From Micromonospora sp. WMMA1363 (lineage in GTDB: Bacteria > Actinomycetota > Actinomycetes > Mycobacteriales > Micromonosporaceae), in NCBI RefSeq assembly GCF_030345795.1, contig NZ_JAUALB010000001.1, positions 62,001 through 126,000 on the forward strand: a DNA stretch of 64,000 bases. The letters run 5' to 3'. Under the pieces are notes generated by a model that saw nothing but the letters and a program-made list of their open reading frames with translations, had not been told where the DNA came from and searched no databases. Made by a program: the position numbers and the translations under genes. Positions 8,008 to 16,169 of this stretch are shown one piece after another (position 1 is the stretch's first letter; every line of letters starts with the position of its first letter).

Positions 8008-8442
8008 ATGACCCCCTCGACCGCTGTGATCCGGCGACTGGTCGGCGTATACCACGCCGACGGTGGCCTCCGTGGAGAGCTGACGTACCTCATCGGCAAG
8101 CTCCGCGGCACCACCGAATGCGCCCTCTGCGACATCACCCACCGCGGCCTCGGCCGGAAGCGGGAGTGGCGCGAGTTCGTCCCCACCCTGGGCGTTCCGG
8201 TCCACCTGGTGCACCTCAACGAACGCAACGCCGACATCCGCGCCGCCAGCGAGGGGCGTACCCCCTGCCTGCTCGCCGTGACCGACGCCGGGTCGGTGCT
8301 GCTCCTGCGCCCCGACGAGCTGGCGGCGCTGGACGGCAGCGTCTCCCGGTTCGCCGAGCGGGCGCGGGCGGCCGCCGAGGCGGCCGGGCTGCGCTGGCCG
8401 GACACCCGGCCGGCCCCGACGTCCGGACCGCCACCCGCGTGA
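8008..8442 (+). CDS. Conserved hypothetical protein with CxxC motif
   Basis: A 144-residue soluble protein. Recognisable segments are YLIGKLRGTTECALCDITH (one CxxC), GLGRKREWREFV, and LLAVTDAGSVLLLRPDELAAL. It looks like a small actinobacterial family without a known function; the paired cysteines could bind a metal or be redox active. ATG at 8008 begins MTPSTAVIRRLVGVYHADGG. It follows the NHEJ polymerase gene by 88 bases on the same strand and is convergent with the GNAT gene. The C-terminus is Pro/Ala-rich. I do not assign a function. Confidence 0.7.
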   Translation: MTPSTAVIRRLVGVYHADGGLRGELTYLIGKLRGTTECALCDITHRGLGRKREWREFVPTLGVPVHLVHLNERNADIRAASEGRTPCLLAVTDAGSVLLLRPDELAALDGSVSRFAERARAAAEAAGLRWPDTRPAPTSGPPPA

Positions 8443-8512
8443 GCGACCCGCAGACGCTCCGGCGGCACCACCGTGACGCCCCGCGATGTCGTGCCGCACG
8501 CAGACCGTCGCG

Positions 8513-8956
8513 TCAGAGGGCCAGCTTCATGCCCTCGTGGCTGGCCACGAAGCCCAACCCGAGGTAGAAGCGGTGCGCGTCGTGGCGGGTCTTGTCGGTG
8601 GTGAGCTGGACCAGGCCGCAGCCGCGGGCGTGGGCCTGGCCGATCGCCCAGGTCATCATGTGCCGGCCCAGCCCACGGCCGCGCTGGTCGGAACGGACCC
8701 GGACCGTCTCGATGAGCTGCCGCTCGGTGCCGTGCCGGCCCAGCCCAGGGACGTAGGTGAGCTGCATGCAGCCGAGCAGCTCACCGCCCGAGTCGGCAAC
8801 GACGAGCTGGTTGCGCGCGTCGGCCGTGATGTCCGCGAAGGCACGCTCGTACCGGGCGTCGACGTCGGTGTGGTCCCGTGTCCGGCCGAGCACGTCATCG
8901 GCGAGCAGGGCGAGGATGGCGGGCAGGTCGGCCCGGACCGCTTCCCGGAAGATCAC
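8513..8956 (-). CDS. GNAT family N-acetyltransferase
   Basis: A 147-residue single-domain acetyltransferase. The acetyl-CoA binding motif is RVRSDQRGRGLGRHMMTWAI, followed by the late-strand/helix segment DAHRFYLGLGFVASHEG. Start is GTG at 8954-8956 (MIFREAVRADLPAIL). The substrate cannot be deduced; this subgroup includes amino-acid- and drug-acetylating enzymes. It stands alone downstream of the secreted peptidase gene on the same strand, about 146 bases apart. Confidence 0.88.
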   Translation of the reverse strand: MIFREAVRADLPAILALLADDVLGRTRDHTDVDARYERAFADITADARNQLVVADSGGELLGCMQLTYVPGLGRHGTERQLIETVRVRSDQRGRGLGRHMMTWAIGQAHARGCGLVQLTTDKTRHDAHRFYLGLGFVASHEGMKLAL

Positions 8957-9102
8957 GTCGATAAGCCTGCCACAGACACAACGACGGATGCCCGATTGTC
9001 AGCTGCGGCCACCGCGCAGCACGATGCTTGCTCGCACGCGGGCGCTGGAGGAGCTGGCCACAACCGGCGTCGACCTGCTGGACCGGCCGCTAAAGGACCC
9101 GG

Positions 9103-10671
9103 TCACCGGGCCGGGCAGCGCAGCCCCGCCCTGGGGACGGTCAACGAGATCAGGTAGGCGTCGACCGCCGCCGTGACGCAGGGCGTCTGCGGGTAGGCGG
9201 TGTGCCCCTCACCCTCCCAGGTCAGCACCCGGCCCACGCCCAGCATCTCGGCCAGTGCCGGGGTCTGCTCGTACGGTGTCGCCGGGTCGCCCGTCGTGCC
9301 GACGACCAGGATCGGCGGCGCTCCGTCGGCCCGGCCGGTGGGGTACGGGTCCCGGCCGCCGGGCCACTCGGCACAGGCCAACATGCCGACCGCGAGCGCC
9401 GGCCCGAACAGTGGGTACGCCTGCCGCCACCGCGACTGGAGCTGCCGGATCTGCTCCCGGCTCGGCTTCTCGTCCTCGTCGGCGCAGTTCACCGCGAGGT
9501 TGGCGTCGAACAGGTTCGAGTACGTGCCGTCGGGCTCCCGGCCCGCGTATGCGTCGGCGAGGCGGAACACCTCGGCCGGATCGCCGCCCGCCAGCTCGTC
9601 GAGCGCCTGGGCCAGCTCCTGCCAGCCGGCCTCCGTGTAGAGCGAGGAAACCACGGCGTAGAAGATCCAGCCCGGGGTCGCCTTTCGGCCGTCGTCGCCC
9701 GGAACGGGGGAGACCCGCGCCTTGTCGAGGGCCGTGTTCACGGCCGCCCGCGCGTCGGGTGCGATCGGGCAGCGCCCAGCAGCGGAAACGCACCACCGCG
9801 AGAAGTTGTCGAACGCCCGCTCGAAGCCCTTGGCCTGACTCTCCGAGGAGGCGACCAGACCCAGCCGCGGATCCACCGCCCCGTCCAGCACCAGCGCCCG
9901 GACCCGCTGAGGGTGGAGCTGGGCATACGTGGCACCCAGCAGGGTGCCGTACGAATACCCCAGGTAGGTCAGCTTGTCGTCGCCGACGGCGGCCCGGACG
10001 GCGTCCATGTCCTGGGCGGCCTGCTCGGTGCCGTACAGCGGCAGCTGGTCGCCGTACCGGTCGCCGCATCCCCGCCCGATGCGCTGGTTGAGTGCGACGA
10101 ACCCGTCGAACGACTGCTGGCTTTCCGGGTCGGGGTCGTAGCCGAAGCTCGCGTCGAGGTCGGCGTCGGAGATGCACTCCACCGGACTGGACCGGGCGAC
10201 ACCGCGCGGGTCGAAACCAACGATGTCGAACCGGTCGGTGATCGAGGCCGGCAGGCCACCGAACGCCGACCCGAAGGACAGGTAGACGGCGGTGTCCACG
10301 CCGGAGCTGCCGGGGCCACCCGGGTTGACGACCAGCGAGCCGATCCGGTCCCGCTGTTTCGTGGACCGGGCCCGCAGCAGGGCGATCTCGAAGGTCTCCC
10401 CGGCTCCCGGCCCGGACGTGGCGCCGGTGCCGCCACCCCAGTTGCGGGGCACCTGGATCCGGGTGCACTCGTAGCGCATGTTCGGCGCGGTGCGCCCGAC
10501 CAGTTCCTCCGCGACGTCCGGGCAGGCCCGCCAGGTCGGTGTGCCGCCCGGGGCCGCCGCGTCGTCGGCGTCGGTGCGCGGTGCCAACGCCGGCAGGGTG
10601 CAGCCGGTGGCGACCAGGGTGGCGGCGATCAGGCCGACCAGGGTCAGCCGGCGGGTGAAGGTGCGTACCAC
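9103..10671 (-). CDS. Secreted alpha/beta-hydrolase lipoprotein (tripeptidyl aminopeptidase-like)
   Basis: A 522-residue protein with a lipoprotein signal (LIAATLVATGCT). The alpha/beta-hydrolase core includes the oxyanion strand VVNPGGPGSSG, DPRGVARSSPVEC, the nucleophile elbow GYSYGTLLG and a C-terminal TAP-like domain with VVGTTGDPATPYEQ and the catalytic His in EGEGHTAYPQTPC. This is the layout of Streptomyces SlpD/SlpE and Tap peptidases, which remove N-terminal tripeptides or amino acids from secreted proteins. It is probably anchored on the outer face of the membrane. ATG/GTG start at 10671 gives a complete signal sequence. Confidence 0.9.
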   Translation of the reverse strand: MVRTFTRRLTLVGLIAATLVATGCTLPALAPRTDADDAAAPGGTPTWRACPDVAEELVGRTAPNMRYECTRIQVPRNWGGGTGATSGPGAGETFEIALLRARSTKQRDRIGSLVVNPGGPGSSGVDTAVYLSFGSAFGGLPASITDRFDIVGFDPRGVARSSPVECISDADLDASFGYDPDPESQQSFDGFVALNQRIGRGCGDRYGDQLPLYGTEQAAQDMDAVRAAVGDDKLTYLGYSYGTLLGATYAQLHPQRVRALVLDGAVDPRLGLVASSESQAKGFERAFDNFSRWCVSAAGRCPIAPDARAAVNTALDKARVSPVPGDDGRKATPGWIFYAVVSSLYTEAGWQELAQALDELAGGDPAEVFRLADAYAGREPDGTYSNLFDANLAVNCADEDEKPSREQIRQLQSRWRQAYPLFGPALAVGMLACAEWPGGRDPYPTGRADGAPPILVVGTTGDPATPYEQTPALAEMLGVGRVLTWEGEGHTAYPQTPCVTAAVDAYLISLTVPRAGLRCPAR

Positions 10672-10704
10672 GGGTGCGCCTTTCGTGAACGGTCGGGGAC
10701 CGAC

Positions 10705-11814
10705 CTACGCCGGCCCGGAGGCGGGGCCGACGCTTGCCGGGTCACCCCGCAGCACCTGGCCCACGTCGAAGCGGACCGGCCGGTCGAGCTGGTCGTAGCG
10801 GCAGGAGCGGGGGTCGCGGTCCGGTCGCCAGCGGACGAACCGGGCGGTGTGCCGGAACCGGTCGCCCTCCATCGCGTCGTAGCCGACCTCGACGACGAGG
10901 TCCGGGCGCAGCGGCTCCCACTCCAGATTCTTCGTGCCGGTCCAGCGGCTGACCCCACCCGGGAGGCGCTGGCCGCGTTCGTGGTCGCCGTGCACCCACG
11001 GGTGATCGGCGCCGGCGTCCCGGTATGGCTCGAGCTCGGCCAGCAACTCCTGCCGGCGCGCCATGGTGAACGATGCGCTCACCCCGACGTGGTGCAGCAC
11101 GCCCTCGTCGTCGTAGAGGCCGAGCAGGAGCGAGCCGACCACCGGCCCGGACTTGTGCCACCGGAAGCCCGCCACCACGACGTCGGCGGTGCGCGCGTGC
11201 TTGACCTTGAACATGAGCCGCTTGCCCGGCTCGTACGGCAGGTCGGCGGGCTTGGCGATCAGTCCGTCCAGCCCCGCGCCCTCGAAGAGGTCGAACCAGC
11301 GACGCGCGGTCGCCGGGTCGGTGGTGACCTGGGTGAGGTGCACCGGCGGCCGGACGCCGGCCAGCGCCGCCTCGAGCCGGGCCCGTCGTGCCGGGTAGGG
11401 CCGGTCGAGGAACGCCTCGTCGTCGAGGGCCAGCAGGTCGAACGCGACGAAGTCGGCGGGGGTCTGCTCGGCGAGCAGCCGCACCCGGGAGGCGGCCGGA
11501 TGGATGCGCTGGGCCAGCAACTCGAAGTCGAGCCGGGGCTGCCCACCCGGCCCGTCACGCCGGATCACGATCAGCTCGCCGTCGACCGCGCAGCGCTCGG
11601 GCAACTGGCGCAGGGCCTGCTCGACCACCTCCGGGAAGTAGCGCGTCAGGAACTTGCCGCCCCGACTGGCCAGCTCGACCTCGTCGCCGTCGCGGAAGAC
11701 GATGCAGCGAAAGCCGTCCCACTTTGGCTCGTACGTCATCCCGGGTGTGGCGGGCACCTTCGGAACGCTCTTGGCGAGCATCGGCTCGACCGGCGGGGTG
11801 ATCGGCAGCTTCAC
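10705..11814 (-). CDS. ATP-dependent DNA ligase (LigC / LigD ligase-domain type)
   Basis: A 369-residue ligase made of an adenylation domain and an OB-fold domain. Motif I is EPKWDGFR with K31 as the AMP-accepting lysine. Further motifs are CAVDGELIVI (motif III region), DGLIAKPADLPYEPGKR (motif IV) and MFKVKHART (motif V). It seals nicks and double-strand breaks with ATP and belongs to the accessory ligases used in NHEJ or base-excision repair. It lies 34 bases upstream of the secreted peptidase gene on the same strand. Together with the LigD-like polymerase about 3 kb away it looks like a split LigD system. Confidence 0.93.
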   Translation of the reverse strand: MKLPITPPVEPMLAKSVPKVPATPGMTYEPKWDGFRCIVFRDGDEVELASRGGKFLTRYFPEVVEQALRQLPERCAVDGELIVIRRDGPGGQPRLDFELLAQRIHPAASRVRLLAEQTPADFVAFDLLALDDEAFLDRPYPARRARLEAALAGVRPPVHLTQVTTDPATARRWFDLFEGAGLDGLIAKPADLPYEPGKRLMFKVKHARTADVVVAGFRWHKSGPVVGSLLLGLYDDEGVLHHVGVSASFTMARRQELLAELEPYRDAGADHPWVHGDHERGQRLPGGVSRWTGTKNLEWEPLRPDLVVEVGYDAMEGDRFRHTARFVRWRPDRDPRSCRYDQLDRPVRFDVGQVLRGDPASVGPASGPA

Positions 11815-11950
11815 GGCGACCAGTCAACCAGACAGCACCGACAACCGTGAGCAGGATCACCGTCGGACGGTGGGCGGCCCGTTCCTCGGCGTCCCTGTTC
11901 GTCCTCACCGGGGCAATCGGGAAACCGCTGGTCAGAGCTAACTTCGCCGG

Positions 11951-12163
11951 GTGCCGGAATGGGTCTGTGGGTGCTGCGGGCGGTGGCGGGTGAGCGTCGA
12001 GCTGATCCGCGGACGCTACCGCTACCGGCTGGTGCAGCGGTATCCGGAGCGCTTCGGCGGGGGTAAGAACGTGCTCGGCGAGGTCGGCACGGTCGACGAG
12101 TTGGCCGACCTGCTGCGCCGGTGTACCCCGCTGGAACTGGCCGACCTGCGTGCGGCCGCGTGA
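11951..12163 (+). CDS. Small hypothetical protein
   Basis: A possible 70-residue protein starting MPEWVCGCCGRWRVSVELI and rich in Arg/Leu, with a CxCC cluster near the N-terminus. GTG at 11951 gives the full form; an in-frame GTG at the VSVELIRG position would remove the cysteines. The segment RYRYRLVQRYPERFGGGKNVLGEVGTVDELADLLRR reads like a small folded domain. It ends exactly next to the convergent GNAT gene. I do not recognise the family. Confidence 0.5.
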   Translation: MPEWVCGCCGRWRVSVELIRGRYRYRLVQRYPERFGGGKNVLGEVGTVDELADLLRRCTPLELADLRAAA

Positions 12164-12646
12164 TCAGCAGCGGACCGGCGCCCGCTTCTCCAACACCGCA
12201 AGCCGGACCCCGTTCGGATCCGGCTCATGTCCCACCACCCGGTACCCGTGCCGCTGGTAGAACCGCAGGCTGTCCTCGCTGTCCGCGCCGGTGAACAGGG
12301 CGAAGCGGCAGATCCGGGCCGCCACCACCGCCTCGACCGCCCGGAGCAGGCGGCCGCCGATTCCCCGGCCCTGCTGGTCAGGGGCGACCGACAGCCGGCC
12401 CACATGGGCGATGTCGTCCTCGATGCGGATCCGGACGGACCCGACGAGCCGGCCGCCCAGTCGGGCGGTGAGCACGGTCTGCGGCCCGGCCAGCGTCGCG
12501 CGCACCTCCTCCAGTGTCTCGGTGAGCGGTGGCAGGAACGGGTCGGCGTAGCGCTGTGCCTCGGTCAGGTACGCGGCGCGCTGCACGGTCAGGATCTCGC
12601 CGGCGTCGACGGGGGTCGCGGGGGCGATCAGCGGGGGTGTGGTCAC
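12164..12646 (-). CDS. GNAT family N-acetyltransferase
   Basis: A 160-residue single-domain acetyltransferase. The CoA-binding segment is VGRLSVAPDQQGRGIGGRLLRAVEA and the C-terminal part reads FTGADSEDSLRFYQRHGYRVVG, both typical. Start is GTG at 12644-12646 (MTTPPLIAPATPVDAGEILTVQ). The frame stays open upstream to 12865 without family similarity. The substrate is unknown. Its stop codon abuts the end of the small convergent gene. Confidence 0.87.
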   Translation of the reverse strand: MTTPPLIAPATPVDAGEILTVQRAAYLTEAQRYADPFLPPLTETLEEVRATLAGPQTVLTARLGGRLVGSVRIRIEDDIAHVGRLSVAPDQQGRGIGGRLLRAVEAVVAARICRFALFTGADSEDSLRFYQRHGYRVVGHEPDPNGVRLAVLEKRAPVRC

Positions 12647-12721
12647 GTGCGCCAGCCAACCACAGCCGGCCGGCTGCGCGGTGCCCGGCGTACCGGCCAG
12701 TGACCGTGACAGGGTGGGTTC

Positions 12722-13231
12722 ATGCCGGACCTGACCTACGCCGAGGTGGGCACGACCCGTGACGGTCCGTTGCCCGCCGGCTACCACCACCTGCGGCACC
12801 GGGTCCGCCTCCCGGTCGGCTGCTACCGGGAAGCCGCCACGGCCGTCCTCACCTGGCGGCTGCACCGCACCGCCGGGGTGCGGATGCGCACCGACGCACC
12901 GACGCGCCGTGCGCCGTACCCGAGGTCGCCGTCACGCCCGGCCTGGGCGTCGGCCCGGTCCGGGTCTGGGGCCCGTGCACGGTGGTCTGGGCCGAGGACG
13001 GCCCGGAGCGGGCCGGTTTCGGCTACGGGACCCGGCCAGGCCACCCGGAGCGGGGCGAGGAGGCGTTCGTGGTCAGCCTGGGACGCCGCAGGTCGTGTCT
13101 GGTTCGAGGTGGTGGCGTTCAGCGTTCCGGACTGGTGGCTGCTGCGTGCCGCCGGCCCGCTGGCACGCGGCGTGCAGCACGCGTACGCCCGGCGGCTGGG
13201 GCGGACGTTGCGCCGACTCTGTGACCGCTGA
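12722..13231 (+). CDS. DUF1990 (UPF0548) family protein with two compensating frameshifts
   Basis: The start (MPDLTYAEVGTTRDGPLPAG) and the end (AGRVWFEVVAFSVPDWWLL, then ARGVQHAYARRL) match DUF1990 in one frame. The middle matches only in another frame: VRVWGPCTVVWAEDGPERAG followed by FGYGTRPGHPERGEEAFVV. A one-base loss near 12890-12905 and a one-base gain in GGG at 13080-13082 restore a continuous family protein. As given, the frame stays open for 169 codons, but about 60 central residues are scrambled. Sequencing error or an inactivated gene are both possible. The family's function is not established. Confidence 0.72.
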   Translation: MPDLTYAEVGTTRDGPLPAGYHHLRHRVRLPVGCYREAATAVLTWRLHRTAGVRMRTDAPTRRAPYPRSPSRPAWASARSGSGARARWSGPRTARSGPVSATGPGQATRSGARRRSWSAWDAAGRVWFEVVAFSVPDWWLLRAAGPLARGVQHAYARRLGRTLRRLCDR

Positions 13232-13252
13232 CCGCCGTTTGACACGAGCTAC

Positions 13253-14173
13253 CTAGAACCGCGCGAAGGAGCGGATCGGCGCGCGGGGGCCGAACCTGGG
13301 TGCCTGCACGGCGGCGGCCTCCAGCAGGACACAGACCCGACCCCGGTGCCCCCGGAACGGCTCCAACAGGGCCAGCATCCGGGCGTCGTCGCCACGCGGC
13401 TCGCCCGCCAGGGCCCAGGCCACCGTGTTCGGCACGTGGTAGTCACCCACGCTGACCGCGTCCGGGTCGCCGTACGCGACGCGCACCACCTCGGCGGCCG
13501 TCCACGGCCCGATTCCGGCGACGGCGGTGAGCCGGCGGGTGGCGTCGGCGGAATCCGGGCAGCGTTCCAGCCGGTCGGCCAGCGCCGCGGCCCGGCGCAG
13601 CGTCTCCGCCCGGCGCTGCTCGACACCGAAGGGGTGGAAGACCCAGTACGGGGTGGCGGCCACCGCCGCCGGTTCCGGCGGCAGCAGCAACGGCTGTGCC
13701 GGACCGGGAGCCGCCTCCCGGAAGTGGCGGACCGTCGCGGCGTACGCCCGGTAGGCCTCCTTGCCGGTGACCTTCTGTTCGAGGATCGCCCGCAGCAGCC
13801 GGGGGAACACCTGACCGGTTGCGGGCATCCGCAGCCCGCGGTGCCGGGCCGCCAGCTCGGCCACCACCGGGTGCGCGGCGGCCAGCTCGGGGAACCCGGT
13901 GAGATCGTCCCGCAGGCCGGCGACCGCGTCGGCCCGCTGCACCACCCAGTCGGCGCCGGGGCCGTACCCCTCGGCGAGCAGGTCGCCGGCGGCCGGCCGC
14001 AGGGCGAGGGTCGCCGGTCCGGCCGGCGTGCGGGCGGCCCACCAGAAGGTGCCGGCGGTGATCCGGGCGCAGGGGTCGTACGGGCTGAAGGTGAGCGAAC
14101 GGACCGATGCGGCCAGCCGATACCCGGCCGGTGGGCGCAGCACCCGGCGGGCGGGGGGTTCGGTCCCGGTCAC
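13253..14173 (-). CDS. AlkA-type DNA-3-methyladenine glycosylase (HhH-GPD)
   Basis: A 306-residue base-excision repair glycosylase. The helix-hairpin-helix lies at AVAGIGPWTA (217-226), and the catalytic aspartate of the HhH-GPD family is D244 in SVGDYHVPNT. The segment RLLRAILEQKVTGKEAYRAY (about 126-145) matches the AlkA helix that opens the HhH-GPD fold. Start is GTG at 14171-14173 (MTGTEPPARRVLRPP); the open frame upstream to 14341 is low-complexity. It removes alkylated purines from DNA. The leader before the start contains a strong hairpin (14211-14244). Confidence 0.88.
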   Translation of the reverse strand: MTGTEPPARRVLRPPAGYRLAASVRSLTFSPYDPCARITAGTFWWAARTPAGPATLALRPAAGDLLAEGYGPGADWVVQRADAVAGLRDDLTGFPELAAAHPVVAELAARHRGLRMPATGQVFPRLLRAILEQKVTGKEAYRAYAATVRHFREAAPGPAQPLLLPPEPAAVAATPYWVFHPFGVEQRRAETLRRAAALADRLERCPDSADATRRLTAVAGIGPWTAAEVVRVAYGDPDAVSVGDYHVPNTVAWALAGEPRGDDARMLALLEPFRGHRGRVCVLLEAAAVQAPRFGPRAPIRSFARF

Positions 14174-14210
14174 CCGAACATGCTGCCACGGGCGCCGGCA
14201 GCGACGGACA

Positions 14211-14244
14211 GCACCGCCGGCGCCCGTGAGGGCGTCGGCGGTGC
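14211..14244. terminator. 15-bp hairpin upstream of the alkA-like gene
   Basis: GCACCGCCGGCGCCC (14211-14225) pairs with GGGCGTCGGCGGTGC (14230-14244) around GTGA, with one wobble pair. It lies between the lipoprotein gene (leftward, ends 14516) and the alkA-like gene (leftward, starts 14173). It could act as a second terminator for the former or an attenuator in the leader of the latter. Confidence 0.5.
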
Positions 14245-14384
14245 CGTCCACACCGGCGGGTCGGCCGGGATCCGGCCGTGGGTGCGGGTTGGGGGGACCG
14301 CGGTGGGTCGCCTGCCGGCGCGGGTGACCCACCGCCCACATCCGCGCCGGGGGCTGCGGGACGCTCGGGACCGTCCGTCGACGT

Positions 14385-14417
14385 GCGGCGCCGGCCCGGG
14401 GGACGGGCCGGCGCCGC
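14385..14417. terminator. 14-bp perfect hairpin downstream of the lipoprotein gene
   Basis: GCGGCGCCGGCCCG (14385-14398) pairs perfectly with CGGGCCGGCGCCGC (14404-14417). On the minus strand it follows the stop of the secreted-repeat lipoprotein gene by about 100 bases. The rest of 14174-14515 shows no gene. Confidence 0.6.
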
Positions 14418-14515
14418 GGTCGGACGTGGGCGTTGCCGGTACGCCGGACGTCCGGATCTGGCGCCGGTTGCCGGCCGGATCTTCCTCGGCCGACCGGCCA
14501 CCGGGTCTTACCGGG

Positions 14516-15169
14516 TCAGTACGAGTAGTCCGATTTCTCGTCCTGCTCCGCGTCCGACGGCGGCGCGACCGGCTTCGGCGTGCCCGTCGGCAGGCAGGTG
14601 AGGTTCTTCTTGCCGTCCGGGGCGACCACGAACCAGGTCCCGCCGACGCCCTGGCCCTTCCACTGCCCGGCCTTCTGGTCGCCGATGTAGCGGTACAGCG
14701 GCCAGCCGTCGAGCGTGATCTGCCGGGTGCCGTCCTGCCGGGTGATGGTGCCGACCAGGTTGTCGGCGACGTCGTCGAGCTGCGGGTCGCCGTCGGTCAG
14801 CGCCGGCGGCCACACCTCGGCGCACTTGTCGACGCAGTTCGATGCCGCCGGGTCGTTGGTGTCCTTGTCGAAGCGGTACAGGATGAATCCGTCCTGGTCG
14901 GTGACCACGCTGCCCATCCGGGCGACCTTCTTGCCGGTCAGCGAGTCGGTGAGTTCGACGTTGGCGGGCGGCTGCTGCGGGGCGACGTCGTCCGCCGGAG
15001 CTTCGGCGGACGACGTCGCCTCCGGCTCGACGGCCGCGGTGGGCTCGGCCGCGGCGACGGCGACCGGCTCGGCGGCGCCGGAATTCGCCCCGTCGTAGCC
15101 CGCGGGAGCGCAGGCCGTAAGTGCGACCATCGCGCTCGCTACGATGACGGTCCGCTTCATCTGTGCCAC
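14516..15169 (-). CDS. Lipoprotein with secreted repeat domain (DUF/Lipoprotein_15 type)
   Basis: A 217-residue exported lipoprotein. The signal peptide ends VALTACAPAG, and an Ala/Glu/Pro-rich spacer of about 50 residues follows. The folded part has two copies of the family signature: DQDGFILYRFDKDT with CVDKCAEVWPPAL, and DGTRQITLDGWPLYRYIGDQ. These domains occur in actinobacterial surface lipoproteins of unknown role. GTG at 15167-15169 is preferred because GAGGAGG lies 4 bases upstream; ATG at 15158-15160 is the alternative. It sits next to the sigma/anti-sigma operon and could be one of its targets. Confidence 0.83.
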   Translation of the reverse strand: MAQMKRTVIVASAMVALTACAPAGYDGANSGAAEPVAVAAAEPTAAVEPEATSSAEAPADDVAPQQPPANVELTDSLTGKKVARMGSVVTDQDGFILYRFDKDTNDPAASNCVDKCAEVWPPALTDGDPQLDDVADNLVGTITRQDGTRQITLDGWPLYRYIGDQKAGQWKGQGVGGTWFVVAPDGKKNLTCLPTGTPKPVAPPSDAEQDEKSDYSY

Positions 15170-15340
15170 GTGCCCTCCTCATATTTGGCAGTTCACCCGG
15201 AAATACGTGCGGTGTGCTGTCAAGGTTGAATGTGGAACAGTGGCCAATTTCACCAATGAATCATTGAACCGGCCGGATCGGTATTGCGTGTCTGGGGCGC
15301 AGAGGAGCCTTACGGAAGAGGCTCGTGTTCAAGAAACACT

Positions 15341-15375
15341 GGACAGACGTCGGCCAATGCGGCCGACGCCTGTCC
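15341..15375. terminator. Terminator of the sigma/anti-sigma operon
   Basis: A stem of 6+8 base pairs with one mismatch: GGACAG and CGTCGGCC pair with GGCCGACG and CTGTCC around AATGC. It begins about 15 bases past the anti-sigma stop on the minus strand. Confidence 0.7.
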
Positions 15376-15389
15376 GGGGTACCGTCGGA

Positions 15390-16169
15390 CTACTTGATCG
15401 GTACCGTGACCAGCGGGCTCGCCACCCCGTCCGGGTCCACCGACTGCACCTGGAGGTGCTTGATCTCGTCGATGGGGGTCGACGTTGCCGCAGACAGCGA
15501 CAGTAGCGTCGAGTTGGTGTTCGTGCCGTAGCCGCCGTCGGGCACCGACCAGGTGGAGACCACCTCGCTGGTGTTGTTCTTGCGCATCACGACCAGCCGG
15601 CAGGCGCGTGGTCCGGGCAGCCGACCGAGGATGAAACTGACCTTCGTGCCGAAATCCTTCGAGGCGACGAAGAAGTTGGCCTGGACGCCGGTGGTCGCGT
15701 CGACCTCGTTGTACTTCGTGCCCTCCGGGAGTTCTCCGCCGACCCCAGGATCGTTCGGATCGCTGCTGCGGGTGGCCACCGGCCCGGTCGGGACGGCGGT
15801 CGGCTGGGCGTCGACGACCGGTGGGGCGCTGTCCTCGGCGATGCTGACGAAGCCCACCCCGGTCAGCCCAGCGAAGACCACCACGGCGGCGGCCGTCGCC
15901 AACACCCGCCGGAACCGTGTCCTCCGGCGGTGGTCGCGGACCGCGACCAGCGTCCGATCCAGCAGCGCCGGATCCGTCCGCGTCTGCTCCAGCGCGCTCA
16001 TCGTCTCGCCGTCGATGTCGGAGAGCAGCCCGACCACCGGCATCATCGTCTCCAGCTCGGCCGCGCAGGCCCAGCAGGTGGCGAGATGCTCCTCGAACCG
16101 CTCGGTGTCGTGTTCGTCCAGCACGCCGAGCGCGTACGCGGCGACGTCCATGTGGTCCACCCGGCTCAT
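15390..16169 (-). CDS. Zinc-finger anti-sigma factor, membrane-anchored
   Basis: A 259-residue protein. The N-terminal anti-sigma domain has the zinc motif H28-x3-C32-x2-C35 (EEHLATCWACAAEL). A single membrane segment follows (VLATAAAVVVFAGLTGVGFV, about residues 89-108), then an extracytoplasmic part of about 150 residues with a Pro/Thr-rich linker and a compact domain ending VASPLVTVPIK. It should hold the adjacent ECF sigma factor inactive and release it on an external signal. The ATG overlaps the corrected stop of the sigma gene (ATGA), so the two are co-translated. Confidence 0.9.
   Translation of the reverse strand: MSRVDHMDVAAYALGVLDEHDTERFEEHLATCWACAAELETMMPVVGLLSDIDGETMSALEQTRTDPALLDRTLVAVRDHRRRTRFRRVLATAAAVVVFAGLTGVGFVSIAEDSAPPVVDAQPTAVPTGPVATRSSDPNDPGVGGELPEGTKYNEVDATTGVQANFFVASKDFGTKVSFILGRLPGPRACRLVVMRKNNTSEVVSTWSVPDGGYGTNTNSTLLSLSAATSTPIDEIKHLQVQSVDPDGVASPLVTVPIK

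Noticed and set aside
9202..11850. Long plus-strand open frame opposite the secreted peptidase and DNA ligase genes
   Set aside because: The minus strand has complete hydrolase and ligase motifs; the plus-strand product has no family features.
12164..12865. Longer form of the GNAT gene starting at 12865
   Set aside because: The extra N-terminal 73 residues lack family similarity and overlap the start of the DUF1990 gene; GTG at 12646 gives the normal family length.
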